Origin: Marinoscillum furvescens DSM 4134
GTDB lineage: Bacteria; Bacteroidota; Bacteroidia; Cytophagales; Cyclobacteriaceae
Assembly (NCBI RefSeq): GCF_003386095.1
Contig: NZ_QREG01000005.1
Span: 146,948-210,947 of the forward strand
DNA: 64,000 nt
Reading direction: 5' to 3'
In this document: positions 28,220 to 36,907 of the stretch, piece after piece
Layout: each line of letters opens with the position of its first letter
Numbering within the stretch: position 1 is the first letter of the stretch
The notes under the pieces: generated by a model
The model's database searches: none
What the model saw: the letters and a program-made list of their open reading frames with translations, nothing else
What the model was told of the DNA's origin: nothing
Made by a program: the position numbers and the translations under genes

Positions 28220-29275
28220 GTGAACCCGATATCAATGGAATTTAACCAACGCAATACATTGTCTAAGTTTTTGAAATTCAGTAGCTTATTTACACTCGTT
28301 TTGTTGCTTGCAGTTGCTCCTGTAAAGGCTGCTGGCGGTGGTGGTGAAGAAGGGGACTTTGACCCTAGCGCAATGATCAATCACCACATTATGGATGCTC
28401 ACTCCTGGGAAATCATGCACGGAGTGGTAGTGCATCTTCCGGTGATCGTGTATTCTGAAGAAAAAGGTCTTGATGTATTTTCATCTGCAAACTTTTATGA
28501 TGAAGATCACAACGTGGTGCCTTACAATGGATATGTGATGGATCACGAGCACATTTCATTGGCTAGCGGCGAGCATGTTTTGGATTTTTCCATTACCAAA
28601 AACGTCCTCTTTCTGTTTATCAACGCTCTGGTAATGATCATGATCTTCATGGCTGTGGCTAGAGGTTATAAGAAAAACGCTGGCAAAGCTCCTAAAGGGA
28701 TTCAATCGTTTTTTGAGCCCATCATCATTTACGTAAGAGACGAAATCGTAAAGCCTAACATCGGGCCTAAGTACGAAAAATACTTACCTTACCTACTTAC
28801 CCTGTTCTTTTTCATTTGGTTTGGAAACCTGCTAGGGCTGTTGCCTGCTGCTGCCAACCTTACAGGGAACATTGCAGTGACACTTGTCCTGGCAATCTTT
28901 AGTTTGCTGATTACGCTAGTGTCTGGAAACAAAAACTACTGGGGACACATTTTTGATCCTCTTGGCAATAGCATGCCATGGATCGCTAAGTTTCCTCTTT
29001 ACATAATCTTATGGCCAATTGAAATCATTGGGATATTCACGAAGCCTTTCTCATTGATGGTACGTCTCTTTGCCAACATTACGGCAGGTCACATCATCAT
29101 CTTGAGTATTTTGAGTCTGACCTTCATCGCACAGAGTATAGCGGTGGGTATCGGCGCTACAATTTTCGCTACAGTGATGAACATGCTGGAGCTATTTGTG
29201 GCACTTCTTCAGGCTTATGTATTTACGCTACTTACTGCCATGTACTTTGGTCAGGCAGTGGAGGAGCATCATTAA
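28220..29275 (+). CDS. atpB: F0F1 ATP synthase subunit a
   Basis: 351 residues, longer than the E. coli protein because of an N-terminal signal-like helix and a ~70-residue exported segment (EIMHGVVVHLPVIVYSEEKG), usual in Bacteroidota. The proton half-channel part is conserved, with the essential arginine in SLMVRLFANITAGHII and LLGLLPAAANLTGN before it. The GTG at 28220 or the ATG at 28235 may be the start. Confidence 0.95.
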   Translation: MNPISMEFNQRNTLSKFLKFSSLFTLVLLLAVAPVKAAGGGGEEGDFDPSAMINHHIMDAHSWEIMHGVVVHLPVIVYSEEKGLDVFSSANFYDEDHNVVPYNGYVMDHEHISLASGEHVLDFSITKNVLFLFINALVMIMIFMAVARGYKKNAGKAPKGIQSFFEPIIIYVRDEIVKPNIGPKYEKYLPYLLTLFFFIWFGNLLGLLPAAANLTGNIAVTLVLAIFSLLITLVSGNKNYWGHIFDPLGNSMPWIAKFPLYIILWPIEIIGIFTKPFSLMVRLFANITAGHIIILSILSLTFIAQSIAVGIGATIFATVMNMLELFVALLQAYVFTLLTAMYFGQAVEEHH

Positions 29276-29301
29276 TTGAATCTTTTTTTATAACCATATA
29301 A

Positions 29302-29514
<213 letters not shown>

Positions 29515-29592
29515 TTCATCTAATTGATCTGGTTCTGTTTGCATTAGGCATCAGAACCAGGTCTTATTTTGACTTTAAAAAAAGAAACGAAA

Positions 29593-30087
29593 GTGGAATT
29601 AGTAACCCCTGGTATCGGACTATTATTTTGGCAGACACTAGTCTTCCTGATTGTATTTCTTATTCTTGCCGGATTCGTATGGAAGCCGATTGCAAGTGCT
29701 CTAAAAGCTCGTGAGAGCCAGATAGAAGATTCTTTGAGAGCAGCAGAGCTGGCCAAAGAAGAAATGGAGCAAGTAAAGGCAGACAATGAATATCTGCTTC
29801 AGGAGGCACGCGCTGAGCGAGATAAGATGCTCAAGGATGCCACCGAAGTTGCTAATAAGATAAAAGAAGATGCCAAAAACGAAACTGCGGCTATTGCAGA
29901 CAAAATGATTGCTGACGCTAAGTCGAGCATCGAGTCTGAAAAGAAAGCAGCCCTGGCAGAAGTGAAAAACCTCGTAGCTGAGCTTTCACTGGAGGTAGCG
30001 GAAAAACTATTGAGAGAAAAACTGTCTGACGATAAGTCTCAAAAAGACCTGATCGACAAGTTTTTGAAAGAAGTAAAAGTAAACTAA
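29593..30087 (+). CDS. atpF: F0F1 ATP synthase subunit b
   Basis: 164 residues from the GTG at 29593, giving the usual Bacteroidota beginning MELVTPGIGLLFWQTLVF; an upstream TTG at 29569 would add 8 residues. One membrane helix is followed by a long charged helix (RESQIEDSLRAAELAKEEME) that forms the peripheral stalk. It ends 4 bp before atpH. Confidence 0.94.
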   Translation: MELVTPGIGLLFWQTLVFLIVFLILAGFVWKPIASALKARESQIEDSLRAAELAKEEMEQVKADNEYLLQEARAERDKMLKDATEVANKIKEDAKNETAAIADKMIADAKSSIESEKKAALAEVKNLVAELSLEVAEKLLREKLSDDKSQKDLIDKFLKEVKVN

Positions 30088-30091
30088 GCGA

Positions 30092-30637
30092 ATGTCGATT
30101 TCTAGAATAGCGGTCAGATATGCCACGCCCCTTTTGGAGCTGGCAGAGGAGCGTAAAGTCACCGACGCTGTGAAGGAAGATATGGCAAGTTTTAGCACTT
30201 TGTGTGAGAGCAGCCATGACTTTCTGCTCATGCTAAAGAGTCCGATTATCCAAAACCTTCAGAAGTCAGAAATTCTCAAGAAGATATTTGATGGCAAGGT
30301 AAATGAGCTGACGGCTACATTTCTGGATATCGTGACCAAGAAAAACCGGGCAAAATTTTTACCCGAAATCGCCAAAGCATTCATCTCTCTGTACAATAAG
30401 AAGATGGGCTATCAGGAAGCACAAGTGACTACAGCAGTAGCACTGGATGCAGAACTGAAGGCGGCTTTCGAAAAGCTGGTGACGGAAATCACTGGCAAGA
30501 AACCTTTGCTGACCGAAAAAGTGAACCCGGAGCTGGTAGGTGGATACACCTTACAGTTGGGCGACCAACAAATAGATGAAAGCGTCAGAGGTCAACTAAG
30601 AGATCTCCAATTGAAATTCCAAAAAGAAACGATTTAA
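30092..30637 (+). CDS. atpH: F0F1 ATP synthase subunit delta
   Basis: 181 residues. It opens with ISRIAVRYATPLLELAEERK, the N-terminal helical bundle that caps F1. The C-terminal signature LVGGYTLQLGDQQIDESVRG is clear. It joins the b stalk to the alpha subunits. Confidence 0.95.
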   Translation: MSISRIAVRYATPLLELAEERKVTDAVKEDMASFSTLCESSHDFLLMLKSPIIQNLQKSEILKKIFDGKVNELTATFLDIVTKKNRAKFLPEIAKAFISLYNKKMGYQEAQVTTAVALDAELKAAFEKLVTEITGKKPLLTEKVNPELVGGYTLQLGDQQIDESVRGQLRDLQLKFQKETI

Positions 30638-30674
30638 TCAAAACCGCCTGTAAAGGCAACAAAAGTATAAGACT

Positions 30675-32249
30675 ATGGCAGATGTTCGTCCTGATGAAGT
30701 TTCAGCGATCCTAAGAGAGCAGCTCTCCAACTCTAAATCCCAGGCTGAACTGGAGGAAGTAGGAACAGTACTCCAGGTAGGTGACGGTGTGGCACGTATC
30801 TATGGTTTGACTAAAGCACAAGCTGGTGAGCTTTTAGAGTTTGAGAATGGCCTCCGTGCTATGGTACTCAACCTAGAAGAAGATAACGTAGGTGCGGTAC
30901 TCCTTGGAGATTCTACAGGTGTAAAAGAAGGAGACACTGTAAAAAGAACTGATAAAATCGCCTCTATCAAAGTGGGTGATGGCATGAGTGGCCGTGTGGT
31001 GGATACCCTTGGTAACCCTATCGACGGTAAAGGTGCTATTGAAGGCGAACTATTCGAAATGCCTATCGAGCGTAAAGCTCCTGGTGTAATCTACAGAGAG
31101 CCTGTAAGTGAGCCACTCCAGACTGGTATCAAAGCGATTGACTCGATGATTCCTGTGGGTAGAGGCCAGCGTGAGTTGATCATTGGTGACCGTCAGACAG
31201 GTAAGACTGCCGTGGCTATCGATACCATCATCAACCAAAAAGAATTTTACGACAGAGGTGAAGCTGTTTACTGTATCTACGTAGCTGTAGGACAAAAAGC
31301 TTCTACTGTAGCTGGTATCCAGGCAGCATTGGAAAAAGCCGGTGCTATGGCTTACACAACCATTGTAAGTGCAGCAGCTTCTGATCCTGCACCTATGCAG
31401 TTCTTTGCGCCATTTGCTGGTGCTGCTATCGGTGAGTACTTCCGTGATACAGGTCGTCCTGCGCTTGTAGTATATGATGATCTCTCTAAGCAAGCAGTAT
31501 CCTACCGTGAAGTTTCTCTACTTCTGAGAAGACCTCCAGGACGTGAGGCTTACCCTGGTGATGTATTCTACTTGCACTCAAGACTTCTTGAGCGTGCGGC
31601 GAAAGTGATCAACAATGATGAGATCGCATCACAAATGAACGACCTTCCAGATTCTCTGAAAGGAAAAGTAAAAGGTGGTGGTTCATTGACTGCCCTTCCT
31701 ATCATTGAAACGCAAGCGGGTGATGTGTCTGCATACATCCCTACCAACGTAATTTCGATTACAGATGGTCAGATCTTCTTGGAGACAAACCTCTTCAACT
31801 CTGGTATCCGTCCTGCGATCAACGTAGGTATCTCGGTATCACGTGTGGGTGGATCTGCTCAGATCAAATCCATGAAGAAAGTATCAGGTACTTTGAAGCT
31901 AGATCAGGCTCAGTTCCGTGAACTAGAAGCATTTGCTAAGTTTGGTTCTGACCTGGATGCTGCTACTAAACGTACTATCGATAGAGGTAGAAGAAACCAG
32001 GAAATATTGAAACAACCTCAGTACTCTCCTTCACCAGTAGAAGAGCAAGTAGCAATCATCTATGCTTCTACTAAAGGCTTCCTTGACAAGGTTCCAGAAA
32101 CTAAGGTTAAGGAATTTGAGCAGGAGTTCTTGACTGCATTGAGAACTTCTCACAAAGATGTACTGGATACCTTCAAAGCTGGTAAGCTCGACGAAGCAGC
32201 TACTAGCAAAGTAGCAGAAGTAGCAAAAGATATCGCAAGCCGATACTAA
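30675..32249 (+). CDS. atpA: F0F1 ATP synthase subunit alpha
   Basis: 524 residues. The P-loop is GDRQTGKTA near residues 170-178, and [20 protein letters not shown] holds the alpha signature region. It is the non-catalytic nucleotide-binding subunit of F1. Codon use looks more biased than in neighbours, as expected for a highly expressed gene. Confidence 0.98.
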   Translation: MADVRPDEVSAILREQLSNSKSQAELEEVGTVLQVGDGVARIYGLTKAQAGELLEFENGLRAMVLNLEEDNVGAVLLGDSTGVKEGDTVKRTDKIASIKVGDGMSGRVVDTLGNPIDGKGAIEGELFEMPIERKAPGVIYREPVSEPLQTGIKAIDSMIPVGRGQRELIIGDRQTGKTAVAIDTIINQKEFYDRGEAVYCIYVAVGQKASTVAGIQAALEKAGAMAYTTIVSAAASDPAPMQFFAPFAGAAIGEYFRDTGRPALVVYDDLSKQAVSYREVSLLLRRPPGREAYPGDVFYLHSRLLERAAKVINNDEIASQMNDLPDSLKGKVKGGGSLTALPIIETQAGDVSAYIPTNVISITDGQIFLETNLFNSGIRPAINVGISVSRVGGSAQIKSMKKVSGTLKLDQAQFRELEAFAKFGSDLDAATKRTIDRGRRNQEILKQPQYSPSPVEEQVAIIYASTKGFLDKVPETKVKEFEQEFLTALRTSHKDVLDTFKAGKLDEAATSKVAEVAKDIASRY

Positions 32250-32264
32250 TAAGCATAAGACCAA

Positions 32265-33170
32265 ATGGCGAACCTTAAGGAAGTAAAAGGAAGAATTCAG
32301 TCGGTAACATCGACTCAGCAGATCACCAAAGCGATGAAAATGGTGGCGGCTGCTAAGCTCCGTAGAGCTCAGGACCGCATCACGCAGATGAGACCTTACT
32401 CTCAAAAGCTTTCGTCGATCATTGGTAACGTGTCTGCAGGAGTAGATAGCGAGCAGATTGACAATCCTTACGCAGAAGTTAGAGATACTCAAAAGGTGTT
32501 GCTAGTGGTAGTTACATCTGACAGAGGGCTTTGTGGAGCCTTCAACAGTAGTATCTTTAAGAAAGCCAAGGCAGTAATAGCAGAGAAGTACGCAGATGTA
32601 GAAGCTGCGGGGAACCTTTTTATTATGCCAGTCGGTAAAAAGGGATATGATCACTTCAGCAAACGAGGATACAATATCGTGGATACCTATGCTGAGTTGT
32701 TTTCTGATTTGAACTTCGAAACAGCCATGGAGGCTGCTGAGTTCGCAATGGAAAGCTTCGTAGAAGGTGTTTATGATCAAGTAGAGATCGTTTACAATGA
32801 ATTTAAAAATGTCGCTACACAAATTGCCGTAGCAGAGCAGTTTTTACCAATTCAAAACGATAGTGCTGAGGAGCAGGAAGAAGAGTCCACAAACAACGCT
32901 TCTGAGGATTATATCTACGAACCGAACCAGGCGTTCATTTTCAGTGAAATTGTACCTAAATCACTTAAGATACAGTTTTACAAAACTTTGCTCGAGTCTA
33001 ATGCATCAGAGCAAGGTGCAAGAATGACAGCCATGGATCAGGCTACAGACAATGCAGGAGAGCTCCTGAAAGAGCTTAGACTGACTTACAACCGTACGCG
33101 TCAGGCAGCGATTACCAAAGAGATTTTGGAAATTGTGGGTGGAGCAGAAGCTCTTGCGCAAGGCGGATAA
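32265..33170 (+). CDS. atpG: F0F1 ATP synthase subunit gamma
   Basis: 301 residues. Rotor helices lie at both ends: QSVTSTQQITKAMKMVAAAK and a C-terminal YNRTRQAAITKEILEIVGGA. An acidic insert (DSAEEQEEESTNNASED) sits before the last helix, in the region where gamma varies between species. It is the last atp gene here; atpD and atpC do not follow and must lie elsewhere, which is common in Bacteroidota. Confidence 0.96.
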   Translation: MANLKEVKGRIQSVTSTQQITKAMKMVAAAKLRRAQDRITQMRPYSQKLSSIIGNVSAGVDSEQIDNPYAEVRDTQKVLLVVVTSDRGLCGAFNSSIFKKAKAVIAEKYADVEAAGNLFIMPVGKKGYDHFSKRGYNIVDTYAELFSDLNFETAMEAAEFAMESFVEGVYDQVEIVYNEFKNVATQIAVAEQFLPIQNDSAEEQEEESTNNASEDYIYEPNQAFIFSEIVPKSLKIQFYKTLLESNASEQGARMTAMDQATDNAGELLKELRLTYNRTRQAAITKEILEIVGGAEALAQGG

Positions 33171-33193
33171 TACGGACAACTGATGATCTGCTA

Positions 33194-33994
33194 ATGGATC
33201 ATTTCTATAAATATTTTAGATGGCTCTCATTGGACATAGTCCTGGGAGCCATCTTTTTTTTGGCCTTTCTGGAAAAGTACTTTCAGGTAGCACTGACTGG
33301 TCACGTGTATTTTGCACTTGGAGCTGCCATTTGGCTTATCTATACTGCCGATCACCTGATCGATGCACGATCGGTGAGCAGCCCATCTACTGGTCGTCAC
33401 AGGTTTCATTTGCGGTATTATTCCTCGCTAATCGTTATTGGGGCCACTGTGCTATGTCTTAGTTTGGTGAATATCTATTTCCTGGAAGGTGTCATCATAC
33501 GAAATGGTGCCTTACTGGCAGCGTGTTGTATTGGCTATCTCTTGGCGGTGTATCTTGTGAGAGGGCTATGGGTAAAGGAGGTGCTGGTGGCTATGGTATA
33601 CGCGTTAGGTGTCTATCTGGCTCCATTCAGTTTGAGCTCTCAGGGGTTCCCCATCTTACCAGTAATACAACTAGCAGGAGTCGCTTTCTTAAACCTACTC
33701 ATCTTTTCATTTTTTGATCAAAATACTGATAAGTCTGATGGCTTCAACTCATTGGTGCTTAGGCTTGGAAAAACCAAAATAACAGTCTTGATATGGGGTT
33801 TGAGTGCGGCGCTGGTGGTGACCTCTGTCAGGGGTGTTATCACAAATGGCGATCAATTGCAATGGCTATATTTAGTCATGACTGCAGTGCTGCTTGTTAT
33901 TTACTTATCTCCAAAGTTTTTCAACCAGAATGAACGTTACCGAACGCTGGGAGATGGAGTCTTTTACCTGCCAGGCTTTCTGTTACTGCTATGA
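33194..33994 (+). CDS. UbiA-like multi-pass membrane protein
   Basis: 266 residues with about eight membrane helices. Two Asp-rich loops are spaced like the two prenyl-diphosphate/Mg2+ motifs of UbiA prenyltransferases: YTADHLIDARS (Asp53, Asp57) and FFDQNTDKSDG near residues 174-184. The canonical first motif (NDxxDxxxD) is not complete, so it may be a divergent UbiA-fold enzyme or a paralog with another role. It starts 23 bp after atpG and overlaps the methyltransferase by 4 nt (ATGA), so the two probably act together on a lipid or quinone-like substrate. Confidence 0.6.
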   Translation: MDHFYKYFRWLSLDIVLGAIFFLAFLEKYFQVALTGHVYFALGAAIWLIYTADHLIDARSVSSPSTGRHRFHLRYYSSLIVIGATVLCLSLVNIYFLEGVIIRNGALLAACCIGYLLAVYLVRGLWVKEVLVAMVYALGVYLAPFSLSSQGFPILPVIQLAGVAFLNLLIFSFFDQNTDKSDGFNSLVLRLGKTKITVLIWGLSAALVVTSVRGVITNGDQLQWLYLVMTAVLLVIYLSPKFFNQNERYRTLGDGVFYLPGFLLLL

Positions 33995-34584
33995 GTTTTG
34001 ATCGGGTGGCCGTTTTTTACGATCGTTTGGCCAGACTGGTCTTTGGACCGAAATGGACAAATGTTCAGTTAGAGCCTGTAAAGCATCTCGCTACTGCGGA
34101 GCATGTGCTCATATTAGGTGGTGGCAGTGGACAAATTTTAGAACATTTACCTGAAGTTGCTCAAATAACTTATCTGGAGGCTTCAGCCAAAATGATTGCA
34201 TTAGCTCAGAAAAAAGGCCATTCAAATGTTCGGTTTGTACAAACTGATTTCCTAAAGTGGCACACCGAAACCAAATTCGATGCAATCTACTGTCCGTTTT
34301 TTCTGGACTGCTTTTCAAAGCAAGAATTACAGCGCGTAACAGCAAAAATCGAGAATGCTTTACTGCCTGAGGGAATACTCCACATTATAGATTTTCAACG
34401 CTCTACAGGTTGGCATAATGCACTGATAAACGTGATGTACCTGTTTTTTAAATATACAGCTGGTGTGAGCGGTCGGAAACTTCTACCTTTTAAGCGGTTG
34501 TTGTCAGCGCAAGGGTTTCAGCTAATTGATGATAAAAGCTTCTTTCAGGGGTGGATTTTCTATAGCCGCTTTAAGAAACGTTAA
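33991..34584 (+). CDS. Class I SAM-dependent methyltransferase
   Basis: 197 residues. Motif I is HVLILGGGSGQILEHL near residues 35-50, followed by ITYLEASAKMIALA (motif II, acidic Glu) and FDAIYCPFFLDCF. A hydrophobic segment, LINVMYLFFKYTAGV, suggests membrane contact or a lipid substrate. It is translationally coupled to the UbiA-like gene, and its 3' end overlaps the convergent THUMP-like methyltransferase by 14 bp. The substrate is not known. Confidence 0.82.
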   Translation: MSFDRVAVFYDRLARLVFGPKWTNVQLEPVKHLATAEHVLILGGGSGQILEHLPEVAQITYLEASAKMIALAQKKGHSNVRFVQTDFLKWHTETKFDAIYCPFFLDCFSKQELQRVTAKIENALLPEGILHIIDFQRSTGWHNALINVMYLFFKYTAGVSGRKLLPFKRLLSAQGFQLIDDKSFFQGWIFYSRFKKR

Positions 34585-35767
34585 CTCTGTTGGTCAAGAC
34601 TAATTTGGGCTTGTTTTCCTGATCACTATATCCGATTATAAATGAAGAGCCTCCGTCTTTGATTTTCAACTTCTTCTTTAGCTCTTCTGGCTTTTGTGGA
34701 TAGTTTTTCGTGAGTACATTGGCTTTGCTATCGGGCAGCAACTGTCGAATATTTTTCTTGGTTATGTTACTTGCCGTAACTTCAAAAATCCTTCCGGGAA
34801 AACTGACAAGCTGTTCATCAGAAGTATATAGATGTGTGTTGGGAGCCAGTTTATGGAGGGAGTATTGCGCCGCTATGGCCTTGAAAGCGCCTGCTTTTAG
34901 AATGGATGCATTAGGGTCATAGAGGTATTTATGGATGGGAGCATATTCAATATCGGTGTTGCGTTCTGCACTTTGAGTAAATGAAAATATTGGGTGTTGG
35001 GAGCCTAAATTCACACAGTGGATCTGCGGAGCGGAATGAGTATTCTTAAAATCAAGTAAAAAAAGGACCTCCTTCACTTCATTTTTTACACTTACCACAT
35101 GCACTGAATGAACAAAGCGTAGCTGCTCTATACCTAAAGTTATATCGATCATTGGCGCGGCCTTTACGAGTACTTGCTCTGCCTTTTGTTCAAATAGTGG
35201 CAGAAGCTCCAGCAGGTTAGGGGTACAGTTTTCAAAATGAAAAACCTGCTTTTTCTGTAAATCGCGTCGAGCTGGGTCTATGAAGAAGGACGCTTTTTCG
35301 GAGAGTTCATCTAAAAAGTTTTCTGCGGTAGTGTGAGCTGTTGATATCTCTTTGGAGGTGAGCAGCTGGCTATTGTGTTGAAAAACCTCACAGAGCCACT
35401 CATCTCTTTCCACGTAGGTGGTTTGCTCAAATGCTTCAGCCAAATGAAGCGTGTCGATACCCATGCCTCCGGTAAGGTCAATGAGATTGGTGCCTTGCAT
35501 GAGGCTGGCCTTGTAGTTTGCCGTAGCGGGTGAGGAGCACTGCTCTAAGGAAAGCGGTGGGGGCATGACTAGTTGAGGATTTCCGTACCAGTCAGAGAGT
35601 TTTGACCTGGCTTTTTTGCGGCTGATGAGCTGGTCTACAATAAGTGCTATATGCGCTTTATAAGCTGCTGGAGGATTGAGGAGTAGCTTGTGTGCGTCCG
35701 TACCAAGATTGCGCTGAATGAAGTCCTGTACTTCTGCTTGCTGTAAAAACTCAATCTGACTACTCAT
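34571..35767 (-). CDS. THUMP-like-domain class I methyltransferase
   Basis: 398 residues from the ATG at 35767; the frame also allows 35782. An N-terminal helical region precedes motif I, NLIDLTGGMGIDTLHLAEA, near residues 94-112. FIDPARRD is a catalytic-loop motif seen in RsmD-like RNA/DNA methyltransferases. The C-terminal ~100 residues, with FEVTASNITKKNIRQLLPDS and SFIIGYS, fit the THUMP-like domain family found in Bacteroidota. The target is probably RNA, but no experimental role is known to me. Confidence 0.8.
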   Translation of the reverse strand: MSSQIEFLQQAEVQDFIQRNLGTDAHKLLLNPPAAYKAHIALIVDQLISRKKARSKLSDWYGNPQLVMPPPLSLEQCSSPATANYKASLMQGTNLIDLTGGMGIDTLHLAEAFEQTTYVERDEWLCEVFQHNSQLLTSKEISTAHTTAENFLDELSEKASFFIDPARRDLQKKQVFHFENCTPNLLELLPLFEQKAEQVLVKAAPMIDITLGIEQLRFVHSVHVVSVKNEVKEVLFLLDFKNTHSAPQIHCVNLGSQHPIFSFTQSAERNTDIEYAPIHKYLYDPNASILKAGAFKAIAAQYSLHKLAPNTHLYTSDEQLVSFPGRIFEVTASNITKKNIRQLLPDSKANVLTKNYPQKPEELKKKLKIKDGGSSFIIGYSDQENKPKLVLTNRVNVS

Positions 35768-35772
35768 GGGGT

Positions 35773-35809
35773 AAAAATACAAAGCGGCTCGAAGTTTCCT
35801 CCGAGCCGC
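35773..35809 (-). terminator. Terminator after asd
   Basis: On the minus strand, GCGGCTCG / CGAGCCGC forms an 8-bp stem with a ~10-nt loop, followed by TTTGTATTTTT. It lies 31 bp beyond the asd stop, just before the methyltransferase start. Confidence 0.8.
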
Positions 35810-35839
35810 CAGTGTTATTGTTAGTTGGAATGCCGGGTT

Positions 35840-36832
35840 TTAAAATACCAGACTGTTTTCCATCATAAATTCAGCAATTTGTACAGCATTCGTAGCGGCA
35901 CCTTTTCTGAGGTTGTCAGCCACGATCCACATGTTTAGTGATTTGGGCTGAGTCTCATCTCTGCGGATACGACCCACGAACACCTCGTCTTTACCATGTG
36001 AGTTGAGCGGCATAGGGTATACATTGTTGTGAGGATCGTCCTCTACAATCACACCTGGAGCCTTAGACAGAATTGAAGTTACCTCTTCCAGGTCGTACTC
36101 TTCTTCAAATTCTAGGTTTACCGACTCAGAGTGGCCACCCATCGTTGGGATACGCACGCAAGTAGCCGTAACCTTTACATTTTCATCTCCAAAGATCTTC
36201 ACGGTCTCGTTGACCATCTTCATCTCCTCTTTGGTATACAGGTTTTCCTGAAACACATCGATGTGCGGCAGTACGTTCATGTCGATTTTGTGCGGATACA
36301 CCATATCTCCATCTTTACCTTCGCGTTCGTTCATCATTTGGTCTACAGCACCTTTACCAGAACCAGTTACTGATTGGTAGGTAGATACTACCACACGCTT
36401 GATTTTGTAACGCTCATGTAGTGGCCCAAGCGCCAATACCATTTGGATGGTAGAGCAGTTTGGGTTGGCAATGATGCGATCGTCAATACGAAGCACGTGA
36501 CCGTTGATTTCTGGTACGATCAGTTTTTTGGTAGGGTCCATACGCCATGCAGAAGAGTTGTCAATGACGATGGTGCCATTTTCGGCAAATTTCGGAGCCC
36601 ATTCTTTAGAGGTACTTCCTCCCGCAGAAAATAATGCTATATCCGGTTTTTGATCTACCGCATCCTGAAGTGAAATTACCTTGTAGGTCTTACCCTTGAA
36701 AGTCATTTCCTTACCCACAGATCGCTCAGAAGCGACCAACAACAATTCATCAAACGGCACATTGCGCTGCTCGATGACTTTCAACATCTCCTGGCCCACA
36801 AGACCAGTAGCACCTACTACAGCAATTTTCAT
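35840..36832 (-). CDS. asd: Aspartate-semialdehyde dehydrogenase
   Basis: 330 residues. It reduces aspartyl phosphate to the semialdehyde, at the branch to lysine/diaminopimelate, threonine and methionine. The N-terminal NADP loop is VVGATGLVGQEM. The active-site Cys126 is in IANPNCSTIQM, and PTMGGHSES holds the catalytic His region. Length fits the bacterial family. It is transcribed away from the giant gene at 36908. Confidence 0.97.
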   Translation of the reverse strand: MKIAVVGATGLVGQEMLKVIEQRNVPFDELLLVASERSVGKEMTFKGKTYKVISLQDAVDQKPDIALFSAGGSTSKEWAPKFAENGTIVIDNSSAWRMDPTKKLIVPEINGHVLRIDDRIIANPNCSTIQMVLALGPLHERYKIKRVVVSTYQSVTGSGKGAVDQMMNEREGKDGDMVYPHKIDMNVLPHIDVFQENLYTKEEMKMVNETVKIFGDENVKVTATCVRIPTMGGHSESVNLEFEEEYDLEEVTSILSKAPGVIVEDDPHNNVYPMPLNSHGKDEVFVGRIRRDETQPKSLNMWIVADNLRKGAATNAVQIAEFMMENSLVF

Positions 36833-36907
36833 AATGATTTTAACTTAGATTGAACATTAACGGATTATTATTTTCCTATTTTTAATGAACGGCGAATTTA
36901 ATATAAG

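Noticed and set aside
33171-33193. Lost or broken atpD/atpC after atpG
   Set aside because: No remnants are seen. Bacteroidota often keep atpDC at a separate locus, so absence here is normal.
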